Part shown: positions 26,319 through 34,300 of the stretch, piece by piece
How positions within the stretch are numbered: the first letter of the stretch is position 1
Layout of the letters: every line of letters starts with the position of its first letter
NCBI RefSeq assembly: GCF_900100075.1
Contig: NZ_FNEG01000007.1
Coordinates: 62,001 to 126,000, forward strand
Direction: 5' to 3'
DNA: 64,000 nt
DNA from: Chryseobacterium jejuense
GTDB taxonomy: Bacteria > Bacteroidota > Bacteroidia > Flavobacteriales > Weeksellaceae
Notes under the pieces: generated by a model
The model's database searches: none
The model's input: only the letters and a program-made list of their open reading frames with translations
What the model was told of the DNA's origin: nothing
Program-made: the position numbers and the translations under genes

Positions 26319-26346
26319 AACTGCGATATTAAAAAATACCGCAGTT
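26319..26346 (-). terminator. Terminator of the 26385-26798 gene
   Basis: AACTGCGATATT and AATACCGCAGTT form a 12-bp stem with one mismatch, followed on the minus strand by TTTTCATTTTT. Confidence 0.75.
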
Positions 26347-26384
26347 CACTTGATTATAGTGATTGATTTTGCAATTAGCCTGTC

Positions 26385-26798
26385 TTACGCTCCTGTTCTG
26401 CACATGGCATCCCAAGTCGTCCAAAAATGGGCATTAATGGCACCAATAAGAGGATTGGTACTGTCTGCAACAATGCCTACCATAGAAGCACAGTTGGAGT
26501 TACATCCTATTTCATTGTGGCTTCCAGCCTGAGGAGGAATCTGTCTCCATGTACCTGTTGAACCACTTAATAATTCCACTTTAATTTCAAAAATCCCGGA
26601 AAGATTGGGAGTCTGAATTTGTTTTGTCGGGTTGTCACTTGAAATGGAATCGCTCCAATTTCCCTGTGAAAATGTTACACGCCATTTGGTAATCATTTTA
26701 GCAGTATCATGTTGAGGGGATAAATACACCCAGAACTGTGCTCCGCCACCCAGTTGTAACTGGCCGGATGAATTTGCATTAACGCTTGTTGATGTCAT
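26385..26798 (-). CDS. Uncharacterised 137-aa protein with C-terminal cysteines
   Basis: Not recognised. The start at MTSTSVNANSS (26798) is preferred over an upstream Met (26849), which would add a 17-residue non-signal-like extension. The protein is rich in Ser, Thr, Asn and Trp with beta-strand-like alternation (QFWVYLSP, WRVTFSQGNWSD, GIFEIKVELLSGSTGTWRQIPP) and ends with 'GCNSNCASMVG...TWDAMCRTGA', three cysteines in the last 45 residues. The look is that of a small beta-sandwich or lectin-like protein, but no export signal is visible. It is a single gene with its own terminator. Confidence 0.6.
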   Translation of the reverse strand: MTSTSVNANSSGQLQLGGGAQFWVYLSPQHDTAKMITKWRVTFSQGNWSDSISSDNPTKQIQTPNLSGIFEIKVELLSGSTGTWRQIPPQAGSHNEIGCNSNCASMVGIVADSTNPLIGAINAHFWTTWDAMCRTGA

Positions 26799-26976
26799 AA
26801 TAAAATTGGTTTTTGTGATTGTTTTATAAACCAAAGTAACAAAGAACAATAGAGATGCTGTAGAGTATAAATGACCAATTATATAGTTGAGTAGAAATAC
26901 CTAGATGGAAGGAAAATGAAAAATAATTTTAAAAAGAAGGAATGAGTCTTACTATCTGTAGAGGTAGATGTTTTTT

Positions 26977-27119
26977 TTGAAACGCAAAGTTTCATTAATA
27001 TATTTCGTAGACTAGAGGGGGCTTAGAAAGCATAATCCCAGCCGCTTTATCAGCAACGAAGTCGCAACTCTTAGCTTTCTTAAAAATATAAGGCTTTTAT
27101 CATAAAACTTTGCGTCAAA
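26977..27119. repeat. MITE-like element with nested inverted repeats (143 bp)
   Basis: Terminal arms TTTGAAACGCAAAGTTTCAT and, inverted, TTTGACGCAAAGTTTTAT differ by a 2-base gap and one mismatch. A second, inner pair (CTTAGAAAGC at 27022-27031 and its inverse within 27071-27083) is nested inside. There is no reading frame. The ACGCAAAGTTT arms look like a dispersed Chryseobacterium-type repeat; copy number cannot be tested here. Confidence 0.6.
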
Positions 27120-27169
27120 TTAATACATATATTCTTAACAATTAGCTTACTAGAAGTATGTAAAAACAA

Positions 27170-27200
27170 AAAAGTCTTAAGTATAAAACCTAAGACTTTT
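27170..27200 (-). terminator. Terminator after tRNA-Ser
   Basis: A 10-bp perfect stem (AAAAGTCTTA with TAAGACTTTT) only 6 bp past the tRNA 3' end, with a T-rich minus-strand tail. Confidence 0.85.
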
Positions 27201-27205
27201 CTTTG

Positions 27206-27292
27206 CAGAAAGGAAGGGATTCGAACCCTCGATACAGTTACCCGTATACTACCTTTCCAGGGTAGCTCCTTCAACCACTCGGACACCTTTCT
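27206..27292 (-). tRNA. tRNA-Ser (anticodon GGA)
   Basis: Read on the minus strand, the acceptor stem AGAAAGG pairs with CCTTTCT, discriminator G. The anticodon arm is CTACC-CT-GGA-AA-GGTAG and the T arm carries GGTTCGAATCC. A long variable arm (TACGGGTAACTGTA region) is typical of class II tRNA-Ser. It is 87 nt long and the CCA end is not encoded. It reads UCC/UCU serine codons. Confidence 0.95.
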
Positions 27293-27337
27293 TTTTGAGA
27301 TTGCAAAAATAGACTATTTTCTTTAAATACCAAATTT

Positions 27338-28366
27338 TTAATGAAATTTTTCAGCAGTAATTTCTCCGCAAAGGCTTTGGGTAAAGTTATCCGCGAAACT
27401 TCCGGAGTAATTTGGATTGTCAATTAAGTGCATCGCTTTGGTAATAGCTGTTTCCGCAGTCATATCCCTTCCGCTAATCGCTCCGATCCTTGAGAAAATA
27501 TTGCTGTTCTCGTATTTACCGAACGAAATACCCCCGGAAATACACTGGCTTACTACCACGATTTCTGTTCCATTATTTCTGATCTCCTGAAGCGTTTCCT
27601 GAGTTTTTTCACTGCTGAAAATAGTTCCGGAACCGAAAACCTGAAGGATCAGTACTTTCATTTTAGGGATTTCTCTGAAATGGCTCAGATGCATTCCCGG
27701 GAAAATTCTCCAGAACAGAACATCTTCAGAGATATGTTCGTCGACATGAAATTCCACTTCCGGATTGGAACGGAAAAGATTATCTTTGATAATATTTAAA
27801 TGAACACCCGATTGCCCAAGGATAGGGTAGTTCGGGCTTGCATAGGCATCAAAATATTCAGCCGAATACTTTAATGTTCTGTTTCCTCTTAATAATTTAT
27901 ACTCAAAATAGATGGCCACCTCCTGAATAACGGCTTCGTCATTCTCATACAAACTTGCATAGTAAAGGCTCGTAAGAAGGTTTTCTTTGGCATCAGTCCT
28001 AAGGTCTCCGATAGGTAACTGGGAACCTGTCATAATCACAGGCTTTCTTAATCCTTTTAACATGAAACTTAATGCAGAAGCAGTGTAAGACATGGTATCT
28101 GTTCCGTGAAGGATTAGAAATCCGTCATAATCATTGTAATTTTCATGGATGTAATTGGCAATCACTCTCCATTCCTCTGGTCCCATGTCTGAAGAGTCCA
28201 GTGGTTTGGCAAAAGGATGTACGAAAACTTCACATTCCATAAGCTTCATTTCGGGCATCTTTTCGAAGATATTACCAAAATCAAAGGCACGCAGACTTCC
28301 GGTTTCATAATCTTTTTCCATACCGATGGTTCCTCCGGTATAGATGAGCAGGACTTTTCTTTTCAT
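27338..28366 (-). CDS. ansA: Type I asparaginase
   Basis: Hydrolyses L-asparagine to aspartate and ammonia in the cytoplasm (no signal peptide). The two catalytic Thr motifs are present: TGGTIGM (about residues 10-16) and ILHGTDTM (about 85-92). The blocks SSDMGPEEW, SFMLKGLRKPVIMTGSQLP and YRGNRT-like 'LRGNRTLKY' match E. coli AnsA closely, and the length of 342 aa is standard. Transcribed alone; a -7 box lies upstream at 28412-28419. The downstream neighbour is tRNA-Ser on the same strand. Confidence 0.92.
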   Translation of the reverse strand: MKRKVLLIYTGGTIGMEKDYETGSLRAFDFGNIFEKMPEMKLMECEVFVHPFAKPLDSSDMGPEEWRVIANYIHENYNDYDGFLILHGTDTMSYTASALSFMLKGLRKPVIMTGSQLPIGDLRTDAKENLLTSLYYASLYENDEAVIQEVAIYFEYKLLRGNRTLKYSAEYFDAYASPNYPILGQSGVHLNIIKDNLFRSNPEVEFHVDEHISEDVLFWRIFPGMHLSHFREIPKMKVLILQVFGSGTIFSSEKTQETLQEIRNNGTEIVVVSQCISGGISFGKYENSNIFSRIGAISGRDMTAETAITKAMHLIDNPNYSGSFADNFTQSLCGEITAEKFH

Positions 28367-28411
28367 GTATTATTTTAATTAAGAATTTAATCCCGGTTAA
28401 GGATCATAGCC

Positions 28412-28419
28412 CAAAATTA
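28412..28419 (-). promoter_or_regulatory. -7 promoter box of ansA
   Basis: The minus strand reads TAATTTTG, fitting TAnnTTTG, 45 bp before the start codon. Confidence 0.45.
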
Positions 28420-28525
28420 CGTTAATTTGCAAAGATTTGAAAATGAATGGAACACTTAGGGTGAAATTTTATAAGAATAAGATGAATTCCAAAGGTTACA
28501 TAAGGCTATTGAAAAAAATAACTAG

Positions 28526-29206
28526 ATGCAGATGAAAGATTTAGCGCAAACTTATGAATATTTAAAACAGTTTTTAACAGAGGAAAGATTATCAAAAATT
28601 GAACACTTTTCCCAGGAAAGTTCAGATTTTGTACTTCCAGTGGTAGAAGACATTTATCAGTTCCGGAATGCCGCTGCTATTGTACGTTCTGTAGAAGCTT
28701 GTGGCTTTCATAAAGTGGTGGCTTTGCAGGAAGAGTATAGTTTTGAACCTAATCTTAGGGTAACCAAAGGAGCAGACACTTGGGTGGAGGTTGAAAAACT
28801 TCCCCGAAATATGAAATCCTTTCAGGAAATTAAAGACAGAGGCTACAAGATTGTAGTGGTTTCGTTGGAAAATAATGCGAAAATGCTTCCTGAATACGAA
28901 ATTACAGAGCCCATAGCTTTGGTATTCGGGACAGAAATGGAAGGCGTTTCTCAGGAAATTCTGGATTTTGCAGATGAAACACTGGCCATTCCGATGTATG
29001 GTTTTACAAGAAGTTTTAATGTTTCTGTTGCAGCTTCCATCTGTATGTACGAATTGAAACAGAAGCTTATAAAATCTGGGGTTGATTATAAATTAGATGA
29101 AGAAAAGCTGTTAAGAATGAAAATCCTTTGGACGGTAAACTCCATAAGAAGCGGACAGCAGATCTTTGAAAAATATCTGAAAGAAAATAATATTGATTGG
29201 AAATAA
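28526..29206 (+). CDS. trmH: SpoU/TrmH-family RNA 2'-O-methyltransferase
   Basis: A 226-aa SPOUT-fold methyltransferase, probably tRNA guanosine-18 2'-O-methyltransferase. The three SpoU motifs are visible: FRNAAAIVRSVEACG (about residues 47-61), LVFGTEMEGVSQE (about 132-144) and IPMYGFTRSFNVSVAASI (about 155-172), which form the knotted SAM site. The Arg of motif 1 and Asn of motif 3 are catalytic in the family. The length agrees with TrmH. Met1 and Met3 are both possible starts. Single gene with its own terminator. The choice of tRNA over rRNA target rests on length and motif spacing. Confidence 0.82.
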   Translation: MQMKDLAQTYEYLKQFLTEERLSKIEHFSQESSDFVLPVVEDIYQFRNAAAIVRSVEACGFHKVVALQEEYSFEPNLRVTKGADTWVEVEKLPRNMKSFQEIKDRGYKIVVVSLENNAKMLPEYEITEPIALVFGTEMEGVSQEILDFADETLAIPMYGFTRSFNVSVAASICMYELKQKLIKSGVDYKLDEEKLLRMKILWTVNSIRSGQQIFEKYLKENNIDWK

Positions 29207-29224
29207 TCAAGGAAGAGTATAGAA

Positions 29225-29253
29225 AAAGGAGGTTGAAAAACCTCCTTTATTTT
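29225..29253 (+). terminator. Terminator after trmH
   Basis: AAAGGAGGTT pairs with AACCTCCTTT around a GAAA tetraloop, then ATTTTTA. Confidence 0.88.
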
Positions 29254-29278
29254 TATAGATAGATCAAAAGATCAATAT

Positions 29279-29974
29279 TTATATCATATTATAATAATTC
29301 CAGGCAGCTACAAATACGCCTGCTGTTTCGGTTCTCAATCTTTGATCTCCTAATGAAACAGCTTTGATTTTGTGTTCAGCCAGAAATGCAATTTCTTTTT
29401 CAGAAAAGTCTCCTTCAGGACCAATTAAAAAAGTAATCTCCTCCATAGTAGGAATATTCTTAAGTTCCATTCTCTCCAAGTTTTCATGGCAATGGGCCAC
29501 AAAGGTATTATCAGGATGAATGCTTTTTAGAAAGTCAGAAAGTTTTACCGTATCATTGATAACCGGAAAGTGAAATCTCAAACTTTGTTTAGATGCTGCG
29601 ATAGCCTGTTTTCTGATCTTATCGATATTAATATTTTTACGTTCTGTTTTTTCTGTAGCAATAATGCTTATTTCAGAGATTCCCATTTCTACAGCTTTTT
29701 CCACAAAAAATTCAATCCTGTCAATATTCTTTGTGGGAGCAATGGCAATATGAAGTTTAGGAGTAAAGCCAGGAAGGTCATTTTTAATTTCTGAAACTTC
29801 AATGCCAGCTTTTTTTCCTTCTATAACAAGCTTTCCTGAAGCTAAAGCTCCATTTCCATCAGTCACATAGATTTCTTCTCCATCCTTCATTCGAAGAACT
29901 TTTACAATGTGCTGCTGTTCCTCTTCGTTGATGATGACTTTATTGCCTGTTATTTCTCCGTAAAATAATTTCAT
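29279..29974 (-). CDS. rsmE: 16S rRNA m3U1498 methyltransferase
   Basis: A 231-aa protein that methylates N3 of U1498 in 16S rRNA. An N-terminal PUA-like RNA-binding part (HIVKVLRMKDGEEIYVTDGNG, about residues 22-45) precedes the SPOUT domain. The knot motifs FLIGPEGDFSEKEI (about 181-194) and VSLGDQRLRTETAG (about 204-217) are the family signature. Normal length. The start overlaps the upstream 131-aa gene by 4 bp (ATGA), so it is the third gene of a tsaD operon. Confidence 0.93.
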   Translation of the reverse strand: MKLFYGEITGNKVIINEEEQQHIVKVLRMKDGEEIYVTDGNGALASGKLVIEGKKAGIEVSEIKNDLPGFTPKLHIAIAPTKNIDRIEFFVEKAVEMGISEISIIATEKTERKNINIDKIRKQAIAASKQSLRFHFPVINDTVKLSDFLKSIHPDNTFVAHCHENLERMELKNIPTMEEITFLIGPEGDFSEKEIAFLAEHKIKAVSLGDQRLRTETAGVFVAAWNYYNMI

Positions 29975-30366
29975 ATATCCTGAGTTAAGAATGCAACGCC
30001 TGTTTTTATGGTGGTGTAAATGTCCGTATCACATTCTCGGTAGCTGCACATATATATTTCTTCTATCCACTTGTCATTAAGGAAAATAAGATTTAAATAT
30101 TCCTGTTTTCTTAGGTTGTTTTTGATGGATAAATAATCTCCTTCTTTTGGAGTATAAGGAAAACTAAAAAGATTTTCAGAGTTTATTTTTTCAATAATTT
30201 CCTCTTTTATATCCTGAATATATCCTGTTTCAGAGCTTGATGGAAAATAATCAGCATCATCTTCTGAACTTTCATTTTTTCCTGTAACGGTTTCTAAAAC
30301 CCAGTAATATTTTGAGTTCTTTTTAGAATGTGTTCCCAGTACTTTTTCTTCTAAGAGTATTTTCAT
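29971..30366 (-). CDS. Uncharacterised 131-aa protein between tsaD and rsmE
   Basis: Not recognised. Small, soluble and acidic, with no signal peptide. It opens MKILLEEKVLGTHSKKNSKYYWVLETVTGKN and ends with 'LIFLNDKWIEEIYMCSYRECDTDIYTT'. It overlaps both neighbours by 4 bp, so it is translationally coupled between two RNA-modification enzymes. That position hints at a role in tRNA or rRNA maturation, but nothing in the sequence shows a catalytic site. Confidence 0.75.
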   Translation of the reverse strand: MKILLEEKVLGTHSKKNSKYYWVLETVTGKNESSEDDADYFPSSSETGYIQDIKEEIIEKINSENLFSFPYTPKEGDYLSIKNNLRKQEYLNLIFLNDKWIEEIYMCSYRECDTDIYTTIKTGVAFLTQDI

Positions 30367-31379
30367 AAATCGTATTTTGCTGTAGCAGAAGTTCTAAGGT
30401 CTGTGAATTCTCCTCTTTCAAACTTAAGTTGTGCTACCATAGCAATCATAGCTGCATTATCGGTAGTATATTCAAATTTTGGAATGTAGATATTCCATCC
30501 TAATTTCTCTTTATTGTCTTCCATAGCCTTTCTTAATGCAGAATTGGCAGAAACTCCACCCGCAATGGCTACGTCTTTTACAGTAAGGTCTTTTGCTGCT
30601 TTTTCAAGCTTATTCATTAAGATCTCAATGATGCATTTCTGTACAGAAGCACAAAGGTCGTTAAGGTTTTCCTTAATGAACTCCGGATTCTTTCTGACTT
30701 CTTTCTGAATGAAATATAAAACAGATGTTTTAATCCCACTGAAAGAGTAGTCGTAGTTTTCCAGTTTGGGTTTGTTGAATTTAAAAGCATCAGGGTTTCC
30801 TTCTTTGGCAAGTCTATCAATGATAGGGCCGGCAGGATAATCCAGATCGAAGATTTTTCCGATTTTATCAAAGGCTTCTCCGGCGGCATCATCGGTAGTT
30901 TTTCCAATGATTTCCATGTCAAAATAATCCTTAACCAATACAATCATAGTATGCCCGCCACTTACGGTAAGACATAAGAAAGGGAAAGTAGGCGGCACAG
31001 GATTTGCATCCTCGATGAAATGGGCCAGAATGTGAGCTTGAAGGTGATTAACTTCAATTAACGGAACATTAAGACTCATAGCCAGAGACTTAGCAAATGA
31101 TGTTCCTACCAGAAGTGATCCCAAAAGTCCGGGGCCGCGTGTAAATCCTATAGCAGAGATAGCATTTTGTTGTATATTTGCTTTGGTAAAAGATTTTTCA
31201 ACAACGGGGATTATATTTTGTTGATGGGCTCGCGAAGCCAATTCAGGAACCACGCCTCCATATTCTTTATGGATAGCCTGGTTCGCAGCAATATTTGAAA
31301 GAATAGAATTCCCCTTGATGATAGCTGCTGAGGTGTCGTCGCAAGACGATTCAATACCTAAAATTATAGAGTCGCTCAT
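30363..31379 (-). CDS. tsaD: tRNA N6-threonylcarbamoyladenosine synthase subunit TsaD
   Basis: Transfers threonylcarbamoyl to A37 of ANN-decoding tRNAs together with TsaB/TsaE. ASKHA-fold motifs are clear: GIESSCDDTSAAI (residues about 8-20), the metal-binding NHLQAHILAHF (His-x-x-x-His, about 111-121), LTVSGGHTMIVLV (about 134-146) and VAIAGGVSANSALR (about 269-282). The 338-aa length is normal. The start codon lies only 4 bp from that of the divergent tamB, so its promoter must lie inside tamB; a minus-strand TAACTTTG at 31388-31395 is a candidate. It heads an operon with the 131-aa gene and rsmE. Confidence 0.95.
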   Translation of the reverse strand: MSDSIILGIESSCDDTSAAIIKGNSILSNIAANQAIHKEYGGVVPELASRAHQQNIIPVVEKSFTKANIQQNAISAIGFTRGPGLLGSLLVGTSFAKSLAMSLNVPLIEVNHLQAHILAHFIEDANPVPPTFPFLCLTVSGGHTMIVLVKDYFDMEIIGKTTDDAAGEAFDKIGKIFDLDYPAGPIIDRLAKEGNPDAFKFNKPKLENYDYSFSGIKTSVLYFIQKEVRKNPEFIKENLNDLCASVQKCIIEILMNKLEKAAKDLTVKDVAIAGGVSANSALRKAMEDNKEKLGWNIYIPKFEYTTDNAAMIAMVAQLKFERGEFTDLRTSATAKYDL

Positions 31380-31383
31380 AATA

Positions 31384-34300
31384 ATGGCAAAGTTAGAGAA
31401 TAATAACGAGAATGAGAATAAAAAATCAGTAGCTGAAAACCTAGGGGATCAGGTACAGAAGACTGTTGAAAATGTAGAGGGAAAGGTGCGGGAAACAGTA
31501 AAAGAAGCATCTGAACTGGCTTCAGACGCTATCAATCATCCTGTAGAAACCGCTGAAGAGTTTGGAAAACAGGCGATGAAAGATGTCACCAGCTACAGCT
31601 GGTGGGCAAAGCTTCTTCTTATTCTTTTTTGGTTAGGTATTGTTCTTATTGGAGGAATACTTATTACCATCAATCTTCCGGTTACCAAACAATGGGCAGC
31701 AGATCAGGCTCTGAAGCTTGTGAATAATGATTTTAAATCCGGGTTTTCTACAGAAAGTGTAGATGTAAACTATTTCGGAGACGTTACCATAAAAGGATTA
31801 AAAGTAAAAGATTACAAGGGTTTAGACTTTATTCAGGCTCGTGAATTCCGCGCTGATTCACACTGGATATCTCTTGCCGTGAATGCCATTTCTGGGAAAA
31901 GCAATTCTTTAAGCTTTAATTCCCTTACATTGGTTAATGCAGACGTAAAAGTTATTACTTATAAAGGGGATAGTATTTCCAACTTTGTCCGATTCACAGA
32001 ATTATTTGATGATGGAAAGAAAAGAGATCCTAAAAAACCTCCTTTTCAACTGAATTCAAGAGTACAGATCATTGATTCTAAAGTATCTATCATTAATCAA
32101 AATTCTGAGGGAGATCACGGAAAGTGGCTTACCGCAACAAAATTTAATTTAAAAGCACCCAATGTAAAGGTTGTAGGTCCAAATATTACGGCGCTTATTA
32201 ATAATATGTCTTTTGTGACCTCCAGATGGGGGAAATCTCATATTGTAGATACCTTTTCAACAGAACTGTCTTTAACCAAGCAGTTTTTGTCGTTAAAACA
32301 CCTTACTTTAAATACAGACCACACTTTGCTTCAGGGAGATGTTAAATTCAATCTTCATGATGGTTCCTGGGCAGATTTTGCAGATAAGGTTCGCTGGGAT
32401 ATGAATATTAATCAGGGAAGTCAGATAAGTGGTTATGATATCAGTTATTTTGTGACCAATTGGGATAATATTAAGCCTTTCAATCTTTCCGGGAAAATGA
32501 CGGGACCTTTAAATAAATTCCATTTAGAGAACTTTCTGATCCGAAATCCTGATGTGAATATTGCCACCAAAACAATGAAGGTGGATAACCTGTTGAACGG
32601 GCATTTTTCTATTGAAACCAAAGACCTTTCTACAGATTTTACTTACAAGGATCTGAAAGCGATGATGCCAACCTTTATCTCCAGCAAGATGAAAAATTTT
32701 GCAGACGATTTTGGAAAGCTGAAGTATAACGGAGCAGCCAAAGTAAATCCCGACCAGGTTTATGTAGAGAGTGGAAATCTAATGACAGGAATTGGGCAGG
32801 CAAAAATCTCTAAACTATCTTTAACAGGTTACAGTACGGCTATGCCTAAGTATTCAGGTCGTCTTGAGGTAAAAGATCTTAATACCTCTGTAATCACTAA
32901 AAGTAAATCAGTTGGACTGATTTCCGGTAATTTTGATCTCAACGGGCAGAGTTTTGATGTGAATACGATGCGTCTTACCACCAAATCTCAGATTACCAGC
33001 ATAGAAATTATGGATAAGGTCATCAATAATCTATATTTAGATGGATTATTAGATCACAAAAAATATAATGGGCTGATTACTGTTAATGATGAACAGGCAA
33101 AAGCAACAGTTAAAGGGTTAATAGACTTCAGTACATCTAAAATTATGATGGATGTAAATGCAGATGTTACTCAACTGAACATGAATTATTTTACCAATAA
33201 ACCAGGAAGTCAGATTGTAAGCGGACAGGTTGAAGGTAAAATGTCTATGTCATCCATTAATGACCTTACCTTAGATGTTAGTGCCAATAATCTTTATTTT
33301 GCCACTGCTACACAGAAGTATAATATTCCATCAGCAAAATTAAAAACATTTATTGAAGAGGGTGGACGTGTTATTGATGTGGACGCACCTGGAGCTGCAA
33401 ACGGAAAAATATCAGGTAAATATAATCTTGGGGATCTTGTAGGAATGGTAGAAAACGGAGTAGGAAGAATTCTTGTAGGGCCACCACCGAGAAAAGTATA
33501 CAGAGGTCAGAATTTTGCTATGAAATTTGATGTTCAGCAAGGATTAGTCAACTATTTCTTGCCGGATCTTAAATTACCAAACGGAGCTGCAGTAGAAGGT
33601 GAATATGACGGGGATTCAAATAACTTGATCCTAAACCTTGATGCAACAGCCCTGAAATATATTATGACCAAAGAAGAGGAAATTACTGATGCAGATAAAG
33701 CGTTGGCAGCTTCCAATCCAGACTACCAGATCAACAACAGAAAGAATCTCAGCAAAGACAGTGCAATGGTAGATAGTGTTAAAGTTAGGATTAACACTGC
33801 AAATCTTGCTCAGCAGCTGTATGCAAGAATCAATAGATTAGAATACAATAAAAATATCATTAAAGATTTCGAACTTAAAGGCAATAACGAAAACGGAAAT
33901 ACCCTTCATCTTGCCACTGTATTCAAGCATGGAAGCCTGGATGACGAGATTAATGAGAAGCTTAAAGAGTATGCCATTAATGTAGATCAGTCTACCGATG
34001 CAGCTGGCGATTATGTTTTCAGATTTGAACCTACTGAAGTGAAATTCAATGAAGTTTCCTGGGCTATTGATACGAGTCCGGAATTGAACCATTCCATTAC
34101 CTATAGGAAGAATACCGGTGATTTTGATATCAGGAATCTGAGAATTTATTCTGATAAGAGCGCTCTGTTTATAAAAGAGGCCGAATTTAAATCTATCAAG
34201 GATTTTTATGTAGATGCTGATATCAGCGATTTCGCGATAGAAAAACTGCTGGATATGCAGTCTGGTGGTAACAGTATGGATATAAAAGGTCTTGCCAACG

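Larger units (their letters stand above)
26850..27205. other. Intergenic stretch with a MITE-like element
   Basis: No gene is seen. It holds the inverted-repeat element at 26977-27119 and the tRNA-Ser terminator at 27170-27200; the remaining 120 bp (26850-26970) show nothing I can support. Confidence 0.6.

Noticed and set aside
27080..27286. 68-aa minus-strand frame
   Set aside because: It is mostly the tRNA-Ser gene read as protein, plus its terminator.
31315..31383. Longer TamB start (MMIAAEVSS...)
   Set aside because: It would run antisense through the start of tsaD. The sequence is the complement of the TsaD N-terminal motif and not TamB-like.
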